Below, in pieces: positions 54,410 through 64,000 of a stretch of DNA of 64,000 bases; the first letter of the stretch is position 1; every line of letters starts with the position of its first letter. Source of the stretch: Ditylenchus dipsaci (Eukaryota > Nematoda > Chromadorea > Rhabditida > Anguinidae); assembly GCA_004194705.1 (NCBI GenBank), contig SADC01001303.1, forward strand, positions 504,501-568,500, read 5' to 3'. The notes beneath the pieces were generated by a model. It had not been told where the DNA came from. It searched no databases and worked only from the letters and a program-made list of their open reading frames with translations. Made by a program: the position numbers and the translations under genes.

Positions 54410-54845
54410 ATGTTACAGTCGACTGAAGTTAACTATTCGACAGTTAACTCTGACTAACTATACCGCGGTTAACTATGGCATAGTATGGTTCTGAAGTTTA
54501 AAATTTTTTCAATGCGAATGAAAAAATCATTCAAATCAATCAAATTTGTCAAAAAAAACTGTGAATTTAGATTTATTTCGGTTGACTGTTAATTTACAGT
54601 TCAACCAATCAATTATAGATATTTAGCCAATTTTTATAAATTTTCAATAATTCACATTTGATCTAGAAAACTAGAATTTGAAAAAAGTGTGTGAATAAAA
54701 AATTTAAAAACTTCACCTCGGGAACAAAAGCAGTTTTCAAATTTGCTTGGCTTAGGATGAATAATTAATAATCCTAGTGAACCGTGGCATAGTCAATCAG
54801 AGTTAACTGTGGAATAGTTAACTTCAGTAAACCCTAAGATTCTTT
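54410..54845. repeat. Dispersed GTTAACTGTGG satellite, two patches
   Basis: CAGTCGACTGAAGTTAACTA to GGTTAACTATGGCATAG (54417-54485) and AGTCAATCAGAGTTAACTGTGGAATAG (54790-54830) are degenerate copies of the same word, separated by AT-rich DNA. Confidence 0.6.
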
Positions 54846-54873
54846 TTTTCTTTAAGTATTCATACCAAAACTC

Positions 54874-55231
54874 ATGTTTGAGAAATACTCTGCTGTCAAT
54901 CAAACTAAACGCCGTTTAAAACCACTAAGCAACCTCGAGATTGGTTTTTTGAGATTATATGTTAAAAATTTGCGAGAAAATATAAAAAAATTTGTGAATT
55001 TACTTGTAGACGTATATAGTTGCTGCAACAGAATCCAAATCCACTTTGATGCATGGCTTTCTGCACCAGATTCATAGGCACTTCTACAGGTTAATTTCTT
55101 TCAAAAATATTATCATAGCAATACTATATGAATTTATTTGTGCGAATGTGCTAATAAAAGGTGACTTAAAAGTGCCCACAGGCTGGCTGGAACAAGTCAA
55201 AAACAGCAATGAGACACAAATTCAGCCATAA
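54874..55231 (+). CDS. Candidate 3' exons of an unknown protein
   Basis: A frame from ATG at 54874 reads MFEKYSAVNQTKRRLKPLSN, LEIGFLRLYVKNLRENIKKF and then VYSCCNRIQIHFDAWLSAPD. About 90 bp later, after an AATAAAAG acceptor, comes DLKVPTGWLEQVKNSNETQI ending at TAA (55231). AATAAA at 55268 fits a poly(A) signal. The join between the two parts is not resolved (frame slip). Not recognised. Confidence 0.4.
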
Positions 55232-55496
55232 AAAAGATAGCAAAGCCTTTTCCTAATTCCAAAATATTAATAAAGTATTCCGAGCTATTTACATTGCCAT
55301 TCATATGCTAGTTTACGTCACAATAGATTTGACTGATGGTTGCCAAAAGTTTTTCTAAATTAGAATGCTGCAAGAACCCTATTTTCGATATGTTTTTTTT
55401 GGAAATAGCATTCATACTTGACAAATTATTTTCTTTATTAGTTACTAAGGGTTATTGTTTTCAATACTGTGAAAATTGGAAAAATGAGGGTCGATT

Positions 55497-55800
55497 TTGA
55501 GATTTCTGGGTGCTCAACCAAAATTGAAGTCAGATAAACTATTGATTCACTCTCGATTATCCAACACACTGAATATACTCAATTCTGCTGATATCAGATT
55601 ATTAATTGTCAACTCGCTTGTAAGGGCTAACTGCGAGGTTAATTCGAGCAAGACTCTTGACTATTTTGTAATGGCTCATACTGACATTATTATTATTTTT
55701 TTAATATTCTTTTTTGTTCTTTATCCAGCCGCAAACAAGGCTGCTAAAAAGTAATGCTGGAACAAAACGAGAACATCAAAATGTTCCTTTACGTCATTAA
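55497..55800 (+). CDS. Weak candidate exons, unknown
   Basis: The frame reads LSNTLNILNSADIRLLIVNS up to a GTAAGG donor. A TTATCCAG acceptor at 55728 could join it to PQTRLLKSNAGTKREHQNV ending at TAA. The intervening AT-rich stretch is intron-like. There is little to support this beyond splice-site fit. Confidence 0.25.
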
Positions 55801-55926
55801 TGTTCAGTCAACATCAACAATCAACCAGACCGCTGATTCACCACCACCAACACCAGTTTAATAATAAACACTCTATTCTTTATTTTCTCTCTGTTCTTTT
55901 TCATTTCTTCATAAAAAAAACTCCTA

Positions 55927-56259
55927 ATGTCCCATTTTCACAAATTTTTAGTGAGTATTTCAATTAATTTTGCACCAAAAACTTTACTTAACCTCTATTT
56001 GCAGGTGTTTGTGATTGTGTTGAACACATTTCAAGCAGCTACATGTCAAGAAGAATGCCCTAACGGCATGTATTTCTCAAAGTGCACCAATCTTTGTCCA
56101 GATCCCAGCTGTCAAAGCGTAGAGCAACATCAAAAAAGGTTGTGTTTCTCGCTAAGATGTGGCAGACCAGCATGCAGATGCCTGGATGGCTTGGTCAAAG
56201 TGAATTCCCAAGATAATGCCACGGGATGTGTTGAACCGAGTCAATGTGCCAAAATTTGA
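55927..56259 (+). CDS. Secreted TIL-domain (Ascaris-type) protease inhibitor
   Basis: There are two exons, 55927-55950 and 56005-56259, with a 54-bp phase-0 intron (GTGAGT...TTTGCAG). Because 54 is a multiple of three, the unspliced frame is also open. Spliced, the signal peptide is MSHFHKFLVFVIVLNTFQAA, cut near TCQ. The mature part has ten cysteines: EECPNGMYFSKC, TNLCPDPSC, RLCFSLRCGRPACRC and GCVEPSQC. Ten cysteines in this spacing define the trypsin-inhibitor-like fold, five disulfides with the reactive site between Cys5 and Cys6 (loop FSLR). Substrate is probably a serine protease; the role could be defence, digestion or chaperoning of a larger protein. An N-glycosylation site (NAT) is present. 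AATAAA lies near 56513. No frame break. Confidence 0.85.
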   Translation: MSHFHKFLVSISINFAPKTLLNLYLQVFVIVLNTFQAATCQEECPNGMYFSKCTNLCPDPSCQSVEQHQKRLCFSLRCGRPACRCLDGLVKVNSQDNATGCVEPSQCAKI

Positions 56260-56683
56260 TTATTTTATTTGTTGAATCGAGTAGGACATGTTTTTGTTTA
56301 TCTATTTTATGGCGCACCCTGTTTTTGTGGGAAAAAGGTATTATTAGGCTCATATAAAAAATCTTTTATAAAAAAGCTAATTTATAAGTATTTTTTGCTG
56401 AGTAACATGCAACATGGACTATCTTTTTGAAAAATAGCATTTTGAATTTTCTTTAAATTATTTCGTTGAAAAAACATCAAATTTCAAGATTTGAATACAG
56501 GAGTCAGGAAAAGCAATAAAGAATCTATATCAGGATCTGAGACGGCTTTGAGAATTTTTATGATTTGGGATTACCGTCTCGAATTCTGTTCGGATTTCGG
56601 GATTATCGTAGATAAACCGTTAAGTGGTGTCAGAAGGTAAAAAAATGACAGAGCCGTATCTCTGAATTACAAATATGTTTTAT

Positions 56684-57000
56684 ATACAGGTCAGCGCAAT
56701 TTTCGGCGCTTTTTGTTTTGGCTATAACTTCGCCTGAGGACAACATTCGTTTGCCCTTTCAAGATATGTGAAAACTCTGTAAAAAATTTCCAGTAAATCA
56801 TCCGTATTTGTTGCATAATTTGACAATAGGATGTTTGGAGGAAAAGCACCGAACGAGGGACTAAGGCGATTTCCAAAGATTTCAAAAAATGAAATAAATT
56901 TGTTTTCCAACTTTCGTCAGTTTTTTTTTTTTTCACCTTATAGTTAACAATTAATAGGCTAAAACAAAAGCGCCAAAAAAAATTTGCTGCCTGTATATTG
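56684..57000. mobile_element. TIR element ACAGGTCAGCGCAATTTT
   Basis: TATACAGGTCAGCGCAATTTTCGGCGC at the left is mirrored by AGCGCCAAAAAAAATTTGCTGCCTGTATA at the right. The target TA is probably inside TATA. Frames at 56691-57014 on the minus strand cover the element and are not genes. Confidence 0.6.
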
Positions 57001-57009
57001 CATTTTTCG

Positions 57010-58080
57010 CTCACTAAGTAAAAAATCAGTTCGAAAAATTGATTGTTGTTGTAAATAACATTTTTAGCTTGTTTATTTGAGCCATTGTATAGTAGTTGTG
57101 AAAATCAAATTATTGTTGTATAGTAAAGCCCAAAATAAAAACAAGCAATAAAATTAAAAGTGAAATATTGTCAGCCCTTTTATAGCCCTTTCCTCCAAGC
57201 CCAAATATGTAGTCTTTGTGTCATTGTCTTTGTCAACTAAGAGTGGAAGTAAGTTCCTAGGCCTCCAACAATTTAATTTACTTGGTATTGCAGCCACCCA
57301 CGGAACTAGAAATTAGGTCTGTGTTTGTTGGTGATTGGATTTTCGGCTAGCAAACCATTGATTTGGCTGAAGGCTGGCTATATAAAGCCTCTGGGGAATA
57401 CTCTCGAGCAATAAAACCACAACTATTTTTCTTTGCGGTGGCCCCTATTGAACTCAGAGTTTGCTGGTTGGAGATGTTACTTGCTTGCTTGCTTTTTTCA
57501 AAACGCCTTTCTTTTTTAGTTTTTGTCTCGACTAAAATAAACAAAAGACTGAAAAGCCTGGCAGTTTTCCTTTTTTGAATTGGACTTGGATAAGTTGCAA
57601 GATGAACAACTTGTGATGATGTTCCCTCGGATATTCTCTCGGCTATTTGTTGCCAATTACTGGTGCTTGTTTTGAATTTTTGTTGGTTTCAAAATATGCT
57701 AGTATTAATTGATTTTAGAGATTTGTTTGAAAAACCGTTAGTGTAAAAACTACCGTGTTTCTTCTTATAGAACACCCCCATCTAGTAGAGCTCCCTCTTA
57801 ACTTTAATTATTGATATCTCAAGGTGGAGTTAATAGTTTGAAAGCTATTTTTGTGAATTTTCAATAATAACATTGCCAACACTCAAAACATGGCATGAAT
57901 TTTTCTGATAAATGTTGATAATTGCTGTAGTTATTTCCTAGAATCTAGGTTAAAGATTTTCCAAGAAAAGTTTAAAACTTTTAAGTTAAAAAGACACATT
58001 GAAAAATTTGCTTCTTAAGTTGAGGCTATTGAAATTCGAGTTGAAGGACTACTGCTACTTTGTATGATCAAAATGACGGA
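57010..58080. other. No gene recognised
   Basis: AT-rich intergenic DNA. CCGTGTTTCTTCTTATAGAAC at 57752 looks like a diverged left end of the CCGTATTTCC family without a partner. Confidence 0.4.
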
Positions 58081-58084
58081 TATG

Positions 58085-58730
58085 ATGCTTTTGAAAAATC
58101 GACCCTACCGGAGCATAAACAACCCCTCCCCTCCCCAAATGAATTTTTTAAGTGTTTCCAACTACCTATATCGACCTAAAATAACTCAAGAGTTCAAAAA
58201 AATAATTTTTTTTGAGTTCTGGTCGATAAAAAATTGAGTTTTGGCATTTTGAGATTTCGACCAATCGCCTGTTTTAGCATGTTTCGGTCACTGGAGCTGG
58301 GCAAAAAAAGCCTTAAGTGCATTTTTGTTCAAGAGTCTTGCTCGGAATTATGTCTAAGGTAAGTGAGTGCCCGCATCTTTGACCTAGCAAGACACAGGGG
58401 GCTTGGGGGCTTACAGTTGAGATGCGCACACCCACATACCTTGGACGCAAATCACTCGAAAACGACTCTGGATGCATAAAAAGAATGCTTACCAGAGTTT
58501 ATTTATGCGGAATGCGCCAGTATTCAAAACTATGATCATTATCTTCTTTTTTGTACACTAAATTGGTCCATTTTTTGTCCTTTTCCACCCAAATAGTTCT
58601 AAATCCTTTCAAAAACGGTCAAAGTAGGTATTTTGGTGGTCCCCTTTTTATTGACCAGAACTCAAAAATAATGTCTTTTTCGAGCTTCTGAGGCAATTTT
58701 AGTCGATAGGCATTGTGGGTAAAGTCTTGT
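58085..58730. mobile_element. F1-family element, full arms
   Basis: CCGGAGCATAAACAACCCCT and GTGTTTCCAACTACCTATATC open the left arm, which runs to AATTATGTCTAAGGTAAGTGAGTGC (58347-58371). The opposed arm starts GATGCGCACACCCACATACC and includes ACCAGAGTTTATTTATGCGG. It ends with GACCAGAACTCAAAAATAAT and TAGTCGATAGG. Same organisation as 48269-48983. Confidence 0.65.
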
Positions 58731-58862
58731 AGCGCCGAAAAATCCAAATTTTTTGTCCTTCAAAAACCGGACTCGAAGTTCGAATCTTTACAGCTTTCAC
58801 TCCTAATTTTTCACAGATAATATTGTTATGTTATTTATAGCCTTATATTAATTTAACTACAG

Positions 58863-59976
58863 CTATATATTTCACCACCACTGAAAGTGAAGCAATGGTC
58901 ATGGTGTCCCGCAATGCCACTCGTTCTTGCACACGCTCATTTGGGCCAGATGACCAACAACAAGAAGTAATGGGACTGGTTTTACCAGAGAAAACCAACA
59001 ATAGTGTTGTCATGTCTTCAACTCAGCCTATCATGCCTAACACTGTAAGTCAAGTATAATAAAAAAAAGATCTCGCTTTGTTACACGCTGTCTTGTATGA
59101 CTTAGACGATTCTACTTTTGACTTATTATTTTTTTCACAGAGTGTGTGCTGATACTATGCTAAAAATGCAAAAATCAAACATTGGAATAAGAAAATTCAG
59201 AAACATGTATGAGCTTTTCATTTAAATTCAGTCACTTTTCAAATCTTCGGTCAGGCTAATTTTTCATCCCCTCAACTTTGACCATAAATTTTTTTCAAAC
59301 AATAAGCTTTTTTTTCAAAATTTTCGGGATTTGAATTGTTTGAATCAGTTTGGCACAAAATGTTTTAAAATATCAAGTCATTGTTTTAACAAACAATATG
59401 GTTTTTTAACAAACAAAAAAGAAGTAGGTAAAATGTTTGAAATTAAAAAGTTGGAGCTTCTGTTTCTCTTAATATGACTTGTGAATGTTATTTTTTGAAG
59501 AAAACCGCCCTGTACCATTGAACTCATTTCCCTCAAAATTCTAATTATTGTAAAAGACTTAGGAAGTTAATTGATGACAAGAAGCCAATCAATGCTTTTG
59601 TTTCCAGACTTAAGCTCTAAAACACGCCTTTTAAGACAGAAACCCACTTGATGTAGTTTAGTCTCCTGCTGGGCCAGTTTTTAATCATTTTTTTTCACAA
59701 AACATTTTTAACATTTTTTTGAAAAAAAAACTGAAAATTTCTTTTTTTAGCTAACTTATCTCTTAACTTAACTTACCTAAATTAATCAAAGAAAATTATG
59801 TTACTGAATTATATAGTGAACTTTGAAAATTGTAGGTGAAAACTACTGACAAGCCTGTCGTTGTTTTCATTGCTCCTAGACAATGCACTGCCATTGAAGA
59901 CAAGAAGCAGAATGCTGACAGAAGGCTACCAGAAGAAAAGATGCGCAAAGAGTTTGAAAACTTGAACAACAAGTAA
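58863..59976 (+). CDS. 3' exons of an unknown protein
   Basis: The exons are 58863-59044 and 59836-59976, with a 791-bp intron (GTAAGT...ATTGTAG) in phase 0. The first reads YFTTTESEAMVMVSRNATRS, FGPDDQQQEVMGLVLPEKTN and STQPIMPNT. The second reads VKTTDKPVVVFIAPRQCTAI then EDKKQNADRRLPEEKMRKEF and ends ENLNNK at TAA. AATAAA at 60069 is a fitting poly(A) signal. The charged C-terminus suggests a cytoplasmic or nuclear tail. No family recognised. Both exons are open without frame slips. Upstream exons lie before the F1 element at 58085 or were missed. Confidence 0.6.
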
Positions 59977-60524
59977 TCCAAGAATTATTTGACCAAAATA
60001 GATGTCTGGGCCTTTTATTTTCTGTCATTTTATTGTATAACAATAATATATTATTCACTTGTAGTTTTAATAAAAGTATATTTAATTGCATATTTAATTT
60101 TGTATATTTAATTTAATTGCAGTAAAATATATTTACAATATTATTTAAACGGGCTAGTCCATTTCTTTGATGTTTTTGTGTTGCTATCCATTTAAAAAGG
60201 TTAGGCACCAAATATATTTTTAAAACCTCTTTCCAATATTTAGTTTAGTAGCCTGAATATCATCTTCAAAATAGAAAACAAGGCTTCAAATTTTTTAAAC
60301 ATAAATTGCACAACACAGAAGACACCCTAAACAATCTTGTGAATAATTTTTTTTAAACATAAGCGTTTTCTAATCACCATAAGACAATTTGTAAAGTCAA
60401 TAGAACAAATCTGTGAAAACTATATTGTAGCGCTTTTCCAGAGCTTTCAGCATTCCAGAGAATGACTCAGAATTTGTTTTTGGTAAAAATTTGCTCGAGA
60501 GAAAAATTTTCAAAAATGTGCCAC

Positions 60525-60602
60525 TCTGTGAAATAGTTAAACTAAAAAATAACTGTTAAGTAAAGAACTGTGAAGTTATAGTTAAAGTAAATTTGAAATA
60601 AA
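60525..60602 (+). repeat. Dispersed GTGAAATAGTTAA satellite, left of foldback
   Basis: CTGTGAAATAGTTAAACTAA to AAGTAAATTTGAAATAAA, degenerate units. The satellite resumes at 61286 after the foldback element. Confidence 0.65.
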
Positions 60603-61285
60603 GGCTCTCTCCTGTTTCGTCCCAAATTGTTTCCGCAAAATTCGTTATAGCCAAAATGTTACATTTAATTACCGTATTAATCTTCCATGGGGGATTGATT
60701 TTCAACCCCTTAAAAATCGGACAATTTTGAGGTCGATTTTGAGTTTTTTAGGCAGTCAACCAAAATCCGAAAAGTAGAATCAGGAGAGCTCGTACTAATT
60801 AAGAAAAAGCAAAAAACAGATTTGTGAAATGTTTTCTCCAGGCCGAGATATAAGGTCGGTAGGGTGGGGGTTTGTTAGATAGTGGGGGATTAATAGAGAA
60901 TATACGGTAATAAGTTTGCTACATATGTTTTTCTAACTAATTTTGTGGATATTCTCATTCACAAGTTTATACTAAAATTGATGCTAGAGAGCAGGGCTAC
61001 ATTTTGCGTATAATATATTTGCAATATTTGCTGAAAAACCCCCAAAGTTCTCAAAAAAGTCCAGGATTCCGGAAATTTTAGGTTTTTCAGCAAATATTGC
61101 AGACATGGTGATTCACAACCTTATACGCAAAATGTAGCCCTGCTCTCTAGCATCAATTGGAGTATAAACTTGTAAATGAGAATATCTACAAAATTAGTTA
61201 GAAAACCATATGTAGCAAAAAATGTAACGTTTTTGACTATAACGATTTTTGGCGGAAACAATTTGGGGCGAAACAGGGTAGAGCC
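60603..61285. mobile_element. Foldback element with nested MITE in its left arm
   Basis: GGCTCTCTCCTGTTTCGTCC and GGGGCGAAACAGGGTAGAGCC are the ends. The arms pair through TTGTTTCCGC, GTTATAG, TTTGCTACATATG, CTAACTAATTTTGT, TTGATGCTAGAGAGCAGGGC and TTTTTCAGCAAATATTGC. The left arm is interrupted by a TA-MITE (60672-60907) that the right arm lacks. The flanks GAAATAAA and GAAATTAAA could be an 8-9-bp target duplication, imperfect by one base. Confidence 0.85.
60672..60907. mobile_element. CCGTATTAATCTTCC-type MITE nested in the foldback
   Basis: The left end CCGTATTAATCTTCCATGGG and right end GGGGGATTAATAGAGAATATACGG are flanked by TA. Subterminal GGTGGGGG/CCATGGGGG words and the interior (AAAATCCGAAAAGTAGAATC, GAGCTCGT) match the element at 63015-63183. 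Confidence 0.85.
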
Positions 61286-61380
61286 GAAATTAAATGACTC
61301 TATAACTGTGAAAAAACTGAGAAATAGTTGAATACACTAAACTGTGTCAGTAACTAACTGTATTTCAAAGTTGTTAAAAT
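61286..61380 (+). repeat. Dispersed satellite, right of foldback
   Basis: GAAATTAAATGACTCTATAACTG and CTGAGAAATAGTTGAATACACTAAACTG continue the satellite of 60525-60602. Confidence 0.6.
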
Positions 61381-61599
61381 TGTTATTTTAAAAAATTAAT
61401 TAGCATTTTTTTTCATAACACAGATCAGCTAAATATTTTGAGTCGTATTTATAAACTAACAAAATTTTAACTAATAATTTTTTTAAAGTCTACATCATTT
61501 CAACCGTTAGTATGCTATGTATATTAAACTAAAAAAGTTTAAATATAAATTCCATTTGAGGACGAATGTGTGTGCACCTGCCTAGGTTGCCTGCTAACA

Positions 61600-62000
61600 C
61601 CGTATTTCCTCTAATTTTTGCCCGGGCGAGTAATTAGAAGCATGCCAGTTTTTCAAACTTCAAGTTATCTGAAATTTCTGTTTTCATTTACTGTTCGAGC
61701 TGTGTGAAAAGTGCCTGTTAGGTTTTTGAAAATCACCTCTCAAACACTTTTTACGGCTACCAGACAATTTCTAATATTTTTAGAATTTGTCGCGCGCATT
61801 TTCTAATATTTTTCGGTAAATTCGGTTTTTGTCCCGAATTAACCGAAATATTAGAAAATGTCGCGCGACAAATTCTAAAATAAATTGTCTGGTAGCCCTT
61901 TTTACACAGCTCAAACAGTAATGAAAACAGAAATTTCAGACCACTTGAAGTTGGGGAGGGGAGTAATTAGAGGGTGGAAGAGAAATAAGAGCAAATACGG
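61600..62000. mobile_element. CCGTATTTCCTCTAATT foldback MITE with inner foldback
   Basis: The left end CCGTATTTCCTCTAATTTTT and right end ATAAGAGCAAATACGG match the family. The outer arms pair through TTTCAAACTTCAAGTTATCTG, ATTTCTGTTTTCATTTACTG and GAGCTGTGT. The middle (61755-61900) is a second palindrome, GGCTACCAGACAATTTCTAA with TTAGAATTTGTCGCGCG. That palindrome appears inserted asymmetrically within the loop. The open frame at 61885-62142 runs out of the element and is unsupported. Confidence 0.75.
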
Positions 62001-62009
62001 TAGTTGTTT

Positions 62010-63005
62010 AAGCTGTCTGCTATTGATCGTGAGCCTTTTTATTTTTCGTCTGAGCAACCACTTCACTGTAATCACCCTCAAAGCTTTTCGGTTCTTCCGA
62101 ATAGTTTTGGAATTTGGAAATCAAGTTTGCGTCCGCCCCTAATCTACCCTGTCTTTGTATAGGCTGTGCCAAAAAACAGCCTACAAAAAAGTATTTCTGG
62201 GGAATTCATTAAAATCGACACTAGCGGCCGTCACTTAACCCGTAAGTATCAGATCTTTTTGTTTTTTAGACAATTAAAATTCCTAAATACCTTGTTTTTC
62301 CCACCAGCTTTGTAATTTTGATGACATTGCCACTATTTACCTAACCTATAGACCAGCACTACTTAAATACTATCTTCTTTATTAAACAAATAAACGTGTG
62401 TTGTTGTTGTTCAGACAAAATCTGTTTATTTACACTGCCACATTTCGGCTCAAAAAACGCTGAGTTTGATGTCTACCTTAAAGGCTTAAGCAGTCTATAG
62501 TTTTTGAGTCTAGCTCCCTCATGTTTTTAACTAGGACTTTAAATTCACTAATTTATTTCTTATTTTCGTTAATAAGTATAGTCAGGACTGCTCCTCCAGG
62601 TGAATTTAAATTTGTAAAAAAGTCGTAAGTGTAAAACTTTAACAAAGTGTAAAAGTCCCTTTTACCGAGTCATCCCAGACATGTGTTTTGACCACTTTTT
62701 AAGCTTACCCGGTCTTTATTATGCTAGAAAAGAGCTTTTCAGGCCGCCTAGCTTCAGTGACCAAAACGGTGTACTGGTGAATATATCGGTAAATTTACTT
62801 TTGGATTTAATTTACTTTTAAAAAAATGAAAATAATGGTAAAATTTATTTCAAAAATGTATTTCCGCAACCTTTTTACCTTTATTCTAGCATAATTTTCT
62901 TGCCTGATAACGACATCGAAATCTTGAAAAAGTGTCAAAACACAGTATAAGGAAAACTCGCTTAAAGTAATTCCTCCCTTTTGACATTGCTAAACATTAA
63001 ACAAA
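62010..63005. other. No gene recognised
   Basis: Mixed AT-rich DNA. AATAAACGTGTGTTGTTGTTG near 62390 and scattered splice-like sites do not assemble into a gene. Confidence 0.35.
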
Positions 63006-63014
63006 TTTTAAATA

Positions 63015-63183
63015 CCGAATTTTCTCTAATTCCGCCCCTGGGGCTGAATGTTCCAGCGCTCCTAAAATCCGAAAAATGTTTGGTCAATCTCGAGATTTTT
63101 AGGTGAATTCTAAAATTCAAAAAGTGCAATCGGTAGAGCTCGTGGGAGATAAGAAAACTCAAAAAACGTATCTGCAAATACGG
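63015..63183. mobile_element. 169-bp CCGAATTTTCTCTAATT MITE
   Basis: CCGAATTTTCTCTAATTCCG and ...TCTGCAAATACGG are flanked by TA (63013-63014, 63184-63185). The interior shares AGTGCAATCGGTAGAGCTCG with the nested MITE at 60672. It lies just upstream of the last gene's visible exon. Confidence 0.7.
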
Positions 63184-63232
63184 TATCTAGAATTTCCGAG
63201 TTAACATTCCATTAAAACGTTTTGTTTTTTAG

Positions 63233-63667
63233 CACTCCCATCTTTGCAGTCAAAACCTTGCAAAAAGTCTTTTTCCTCACCCCCAATAAGTTCACCAATA
63301 TGCAGGAATGTGTCCTACAATCCATTTTTGAACATAAAGCAGCTGGCTGATGGATACCTTAGCATACCTCTAATGACCATCTCAGATATGGACCAAAAAA
63401 AGCCAGATTTTCCTAATTTCATATACAGAAGTCCTAGCGCCCGAGCTCACCTTATTTACAATCTGGTTGGTAGGATTAGTTAAATATTTGTGAATATAAA
63501 TTGATAATAATATTCACAGGAGAGAAATTATTATAAATTTGAATGGTCACCTCCAGTGAACTATTTTGGAAGACTGTCTTATGAAACAGAGCTATGGAAT
63601 TGTCGGATATGAAAGTGTTCGATCAACGAGTACTAGTGCCTTGTGACCGAACGGGCGTTGTTTATTG
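63233..63667 (+). CDS. Internal exons of an unknown protein, gene runs off or past the window
   Basis: The exons are 63233-63469 and 63520-63667, with a 50-bp intron (GTAGGA...TTCACAG) and a GTAAGT donor after the second. The first reads LADGYLSIPLMTISDMDQKK, PDFPNFIYRSPSARAHLIYN and LVG. The second, after one-base slips, reads YYKFEWSPPVNYFGRLSYET, then VFDQRVLVPCDRTGVVYW. The well-spaced aromatic and hydrophobic residues suggest a folded, possibly extracellular domain, but I do not recognise the family. Neither start nor stop is in view. Confidence 0.5.
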
Positions 63668-64000
63668 GTAAGTTTTAGAGGTATAGCCTAAGCCTATTGA
63701 TAAAAAAAAATCAGGTAATTGAGGCCACTGCCTATCCCATCCTTGGACTGCTCCCCCATAAATTTTGCAAAAGTCTTTATTAATAATGTACAGCCCTGAG
63801 CCTAAACCTAAGTCTAAGGGCATAAGACTGATTAAAAATTATTGTGGGGAGAGTATATGACACTCCCGGTTTTCGGTGAAGGGCGGGTATATGACACTAT
63901 CGCCAAAAATTTTATAAAGATACTGGAAAACACGAAGCTTTTATTTGCTTGTATATGAAAAAAAGTTCTGACTCGAAAATAAAAGCTCGGCTCCTTTCTT

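Overview
The window looks like nuclear DNA of an invertebrate animal. It is AT-rich. Coding exons are small and scattered. Many introns are very short, about 47-75 bp (for example 613-663, 8317-8377, 26033-26079, 55951-56004, 63470-63519), and have TTTCAG-like acceptors; other introns run to kilobases. The recognisable proteins are animal-type: a class A peptide GPCR, a PAR/CES-2-like bZIP factor, a spectraplakin-like spectrin-repeat protein, XPD/ERCC2 and a TIL-domain inhibitor. The compact introns and a GGCTTA (TTAGGC-permuted) array would suit a nematode or relative, but I cannot fix the phylum. I saw no tRNA, rRNA or CRISPR array.

Layout. 0-1 kb: a pogo-like MITE and an XPD fragment (minus strand). 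2.6-7.5 kb: a hexamer array and a 74-bp satellite interrupted by a 1.1-kb inverted-repeat element. 7.8-8.8 kb: the bZIP gene. 9.4-12 kb: foldback elements, including a 1.1-kb hAT-type element with an 8-bp target duplication. 12.8-16.4 kb: exons of a Cys-rich secreted protein and a Thr-rich mucin-like exon. 19.3-19.75 kb: spectraplakin-like exons. 20-23.5 kb: a cluster of TA-flanked MITEs. 23.99-24.75 kb (minus): a secreted VanX-type D-Ala-D-Ala dipeptidase, a bacterial family. 25.85-26.3 kb: a small single-pass membrane protein. 27.2-27.7 kb (minus): a Helitron/PIF1 helicase remnant. 28-39 kb: satellites, MITEs, terminal exons of unknown genes and a 2.17-kb Mutator-like element with 9-bp target duplications. 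40.5-46.6 kb: the five-exon GPCR. 51.2-52.3 kb (minus): a multi-pass membrane protein. 53.2-54 kb: a 159-bp satellite. 55.9-56.3 kb: the TIL inhibitor. 58.9-60 kb and 63.2 kb onward: genes of unknown function. 60.6-62 kb: nested foldback MITEs.

Two points govern how the window should be read. First, nearly every recognisable gene carries reading-frame breaks that fit single missing bases, and the satellite units show the same kind of loss. Deletion errors in the assembly are therefore the simplest explanation, and most broken genes here are probably intact in the animal. Second, at least half of the non-coding DNA is short inverted-repeat transposon sequence. Two TIR families are used repeatedly: one ends in CAGTC(A/G)A(A/G)-CTCGATA and the other in CCGTATTTCCTCTAAT, and both are flanked by TA. 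A dispersed GTTAACTGTGAAATAG-type satellite is a repeated landing site for insertions.
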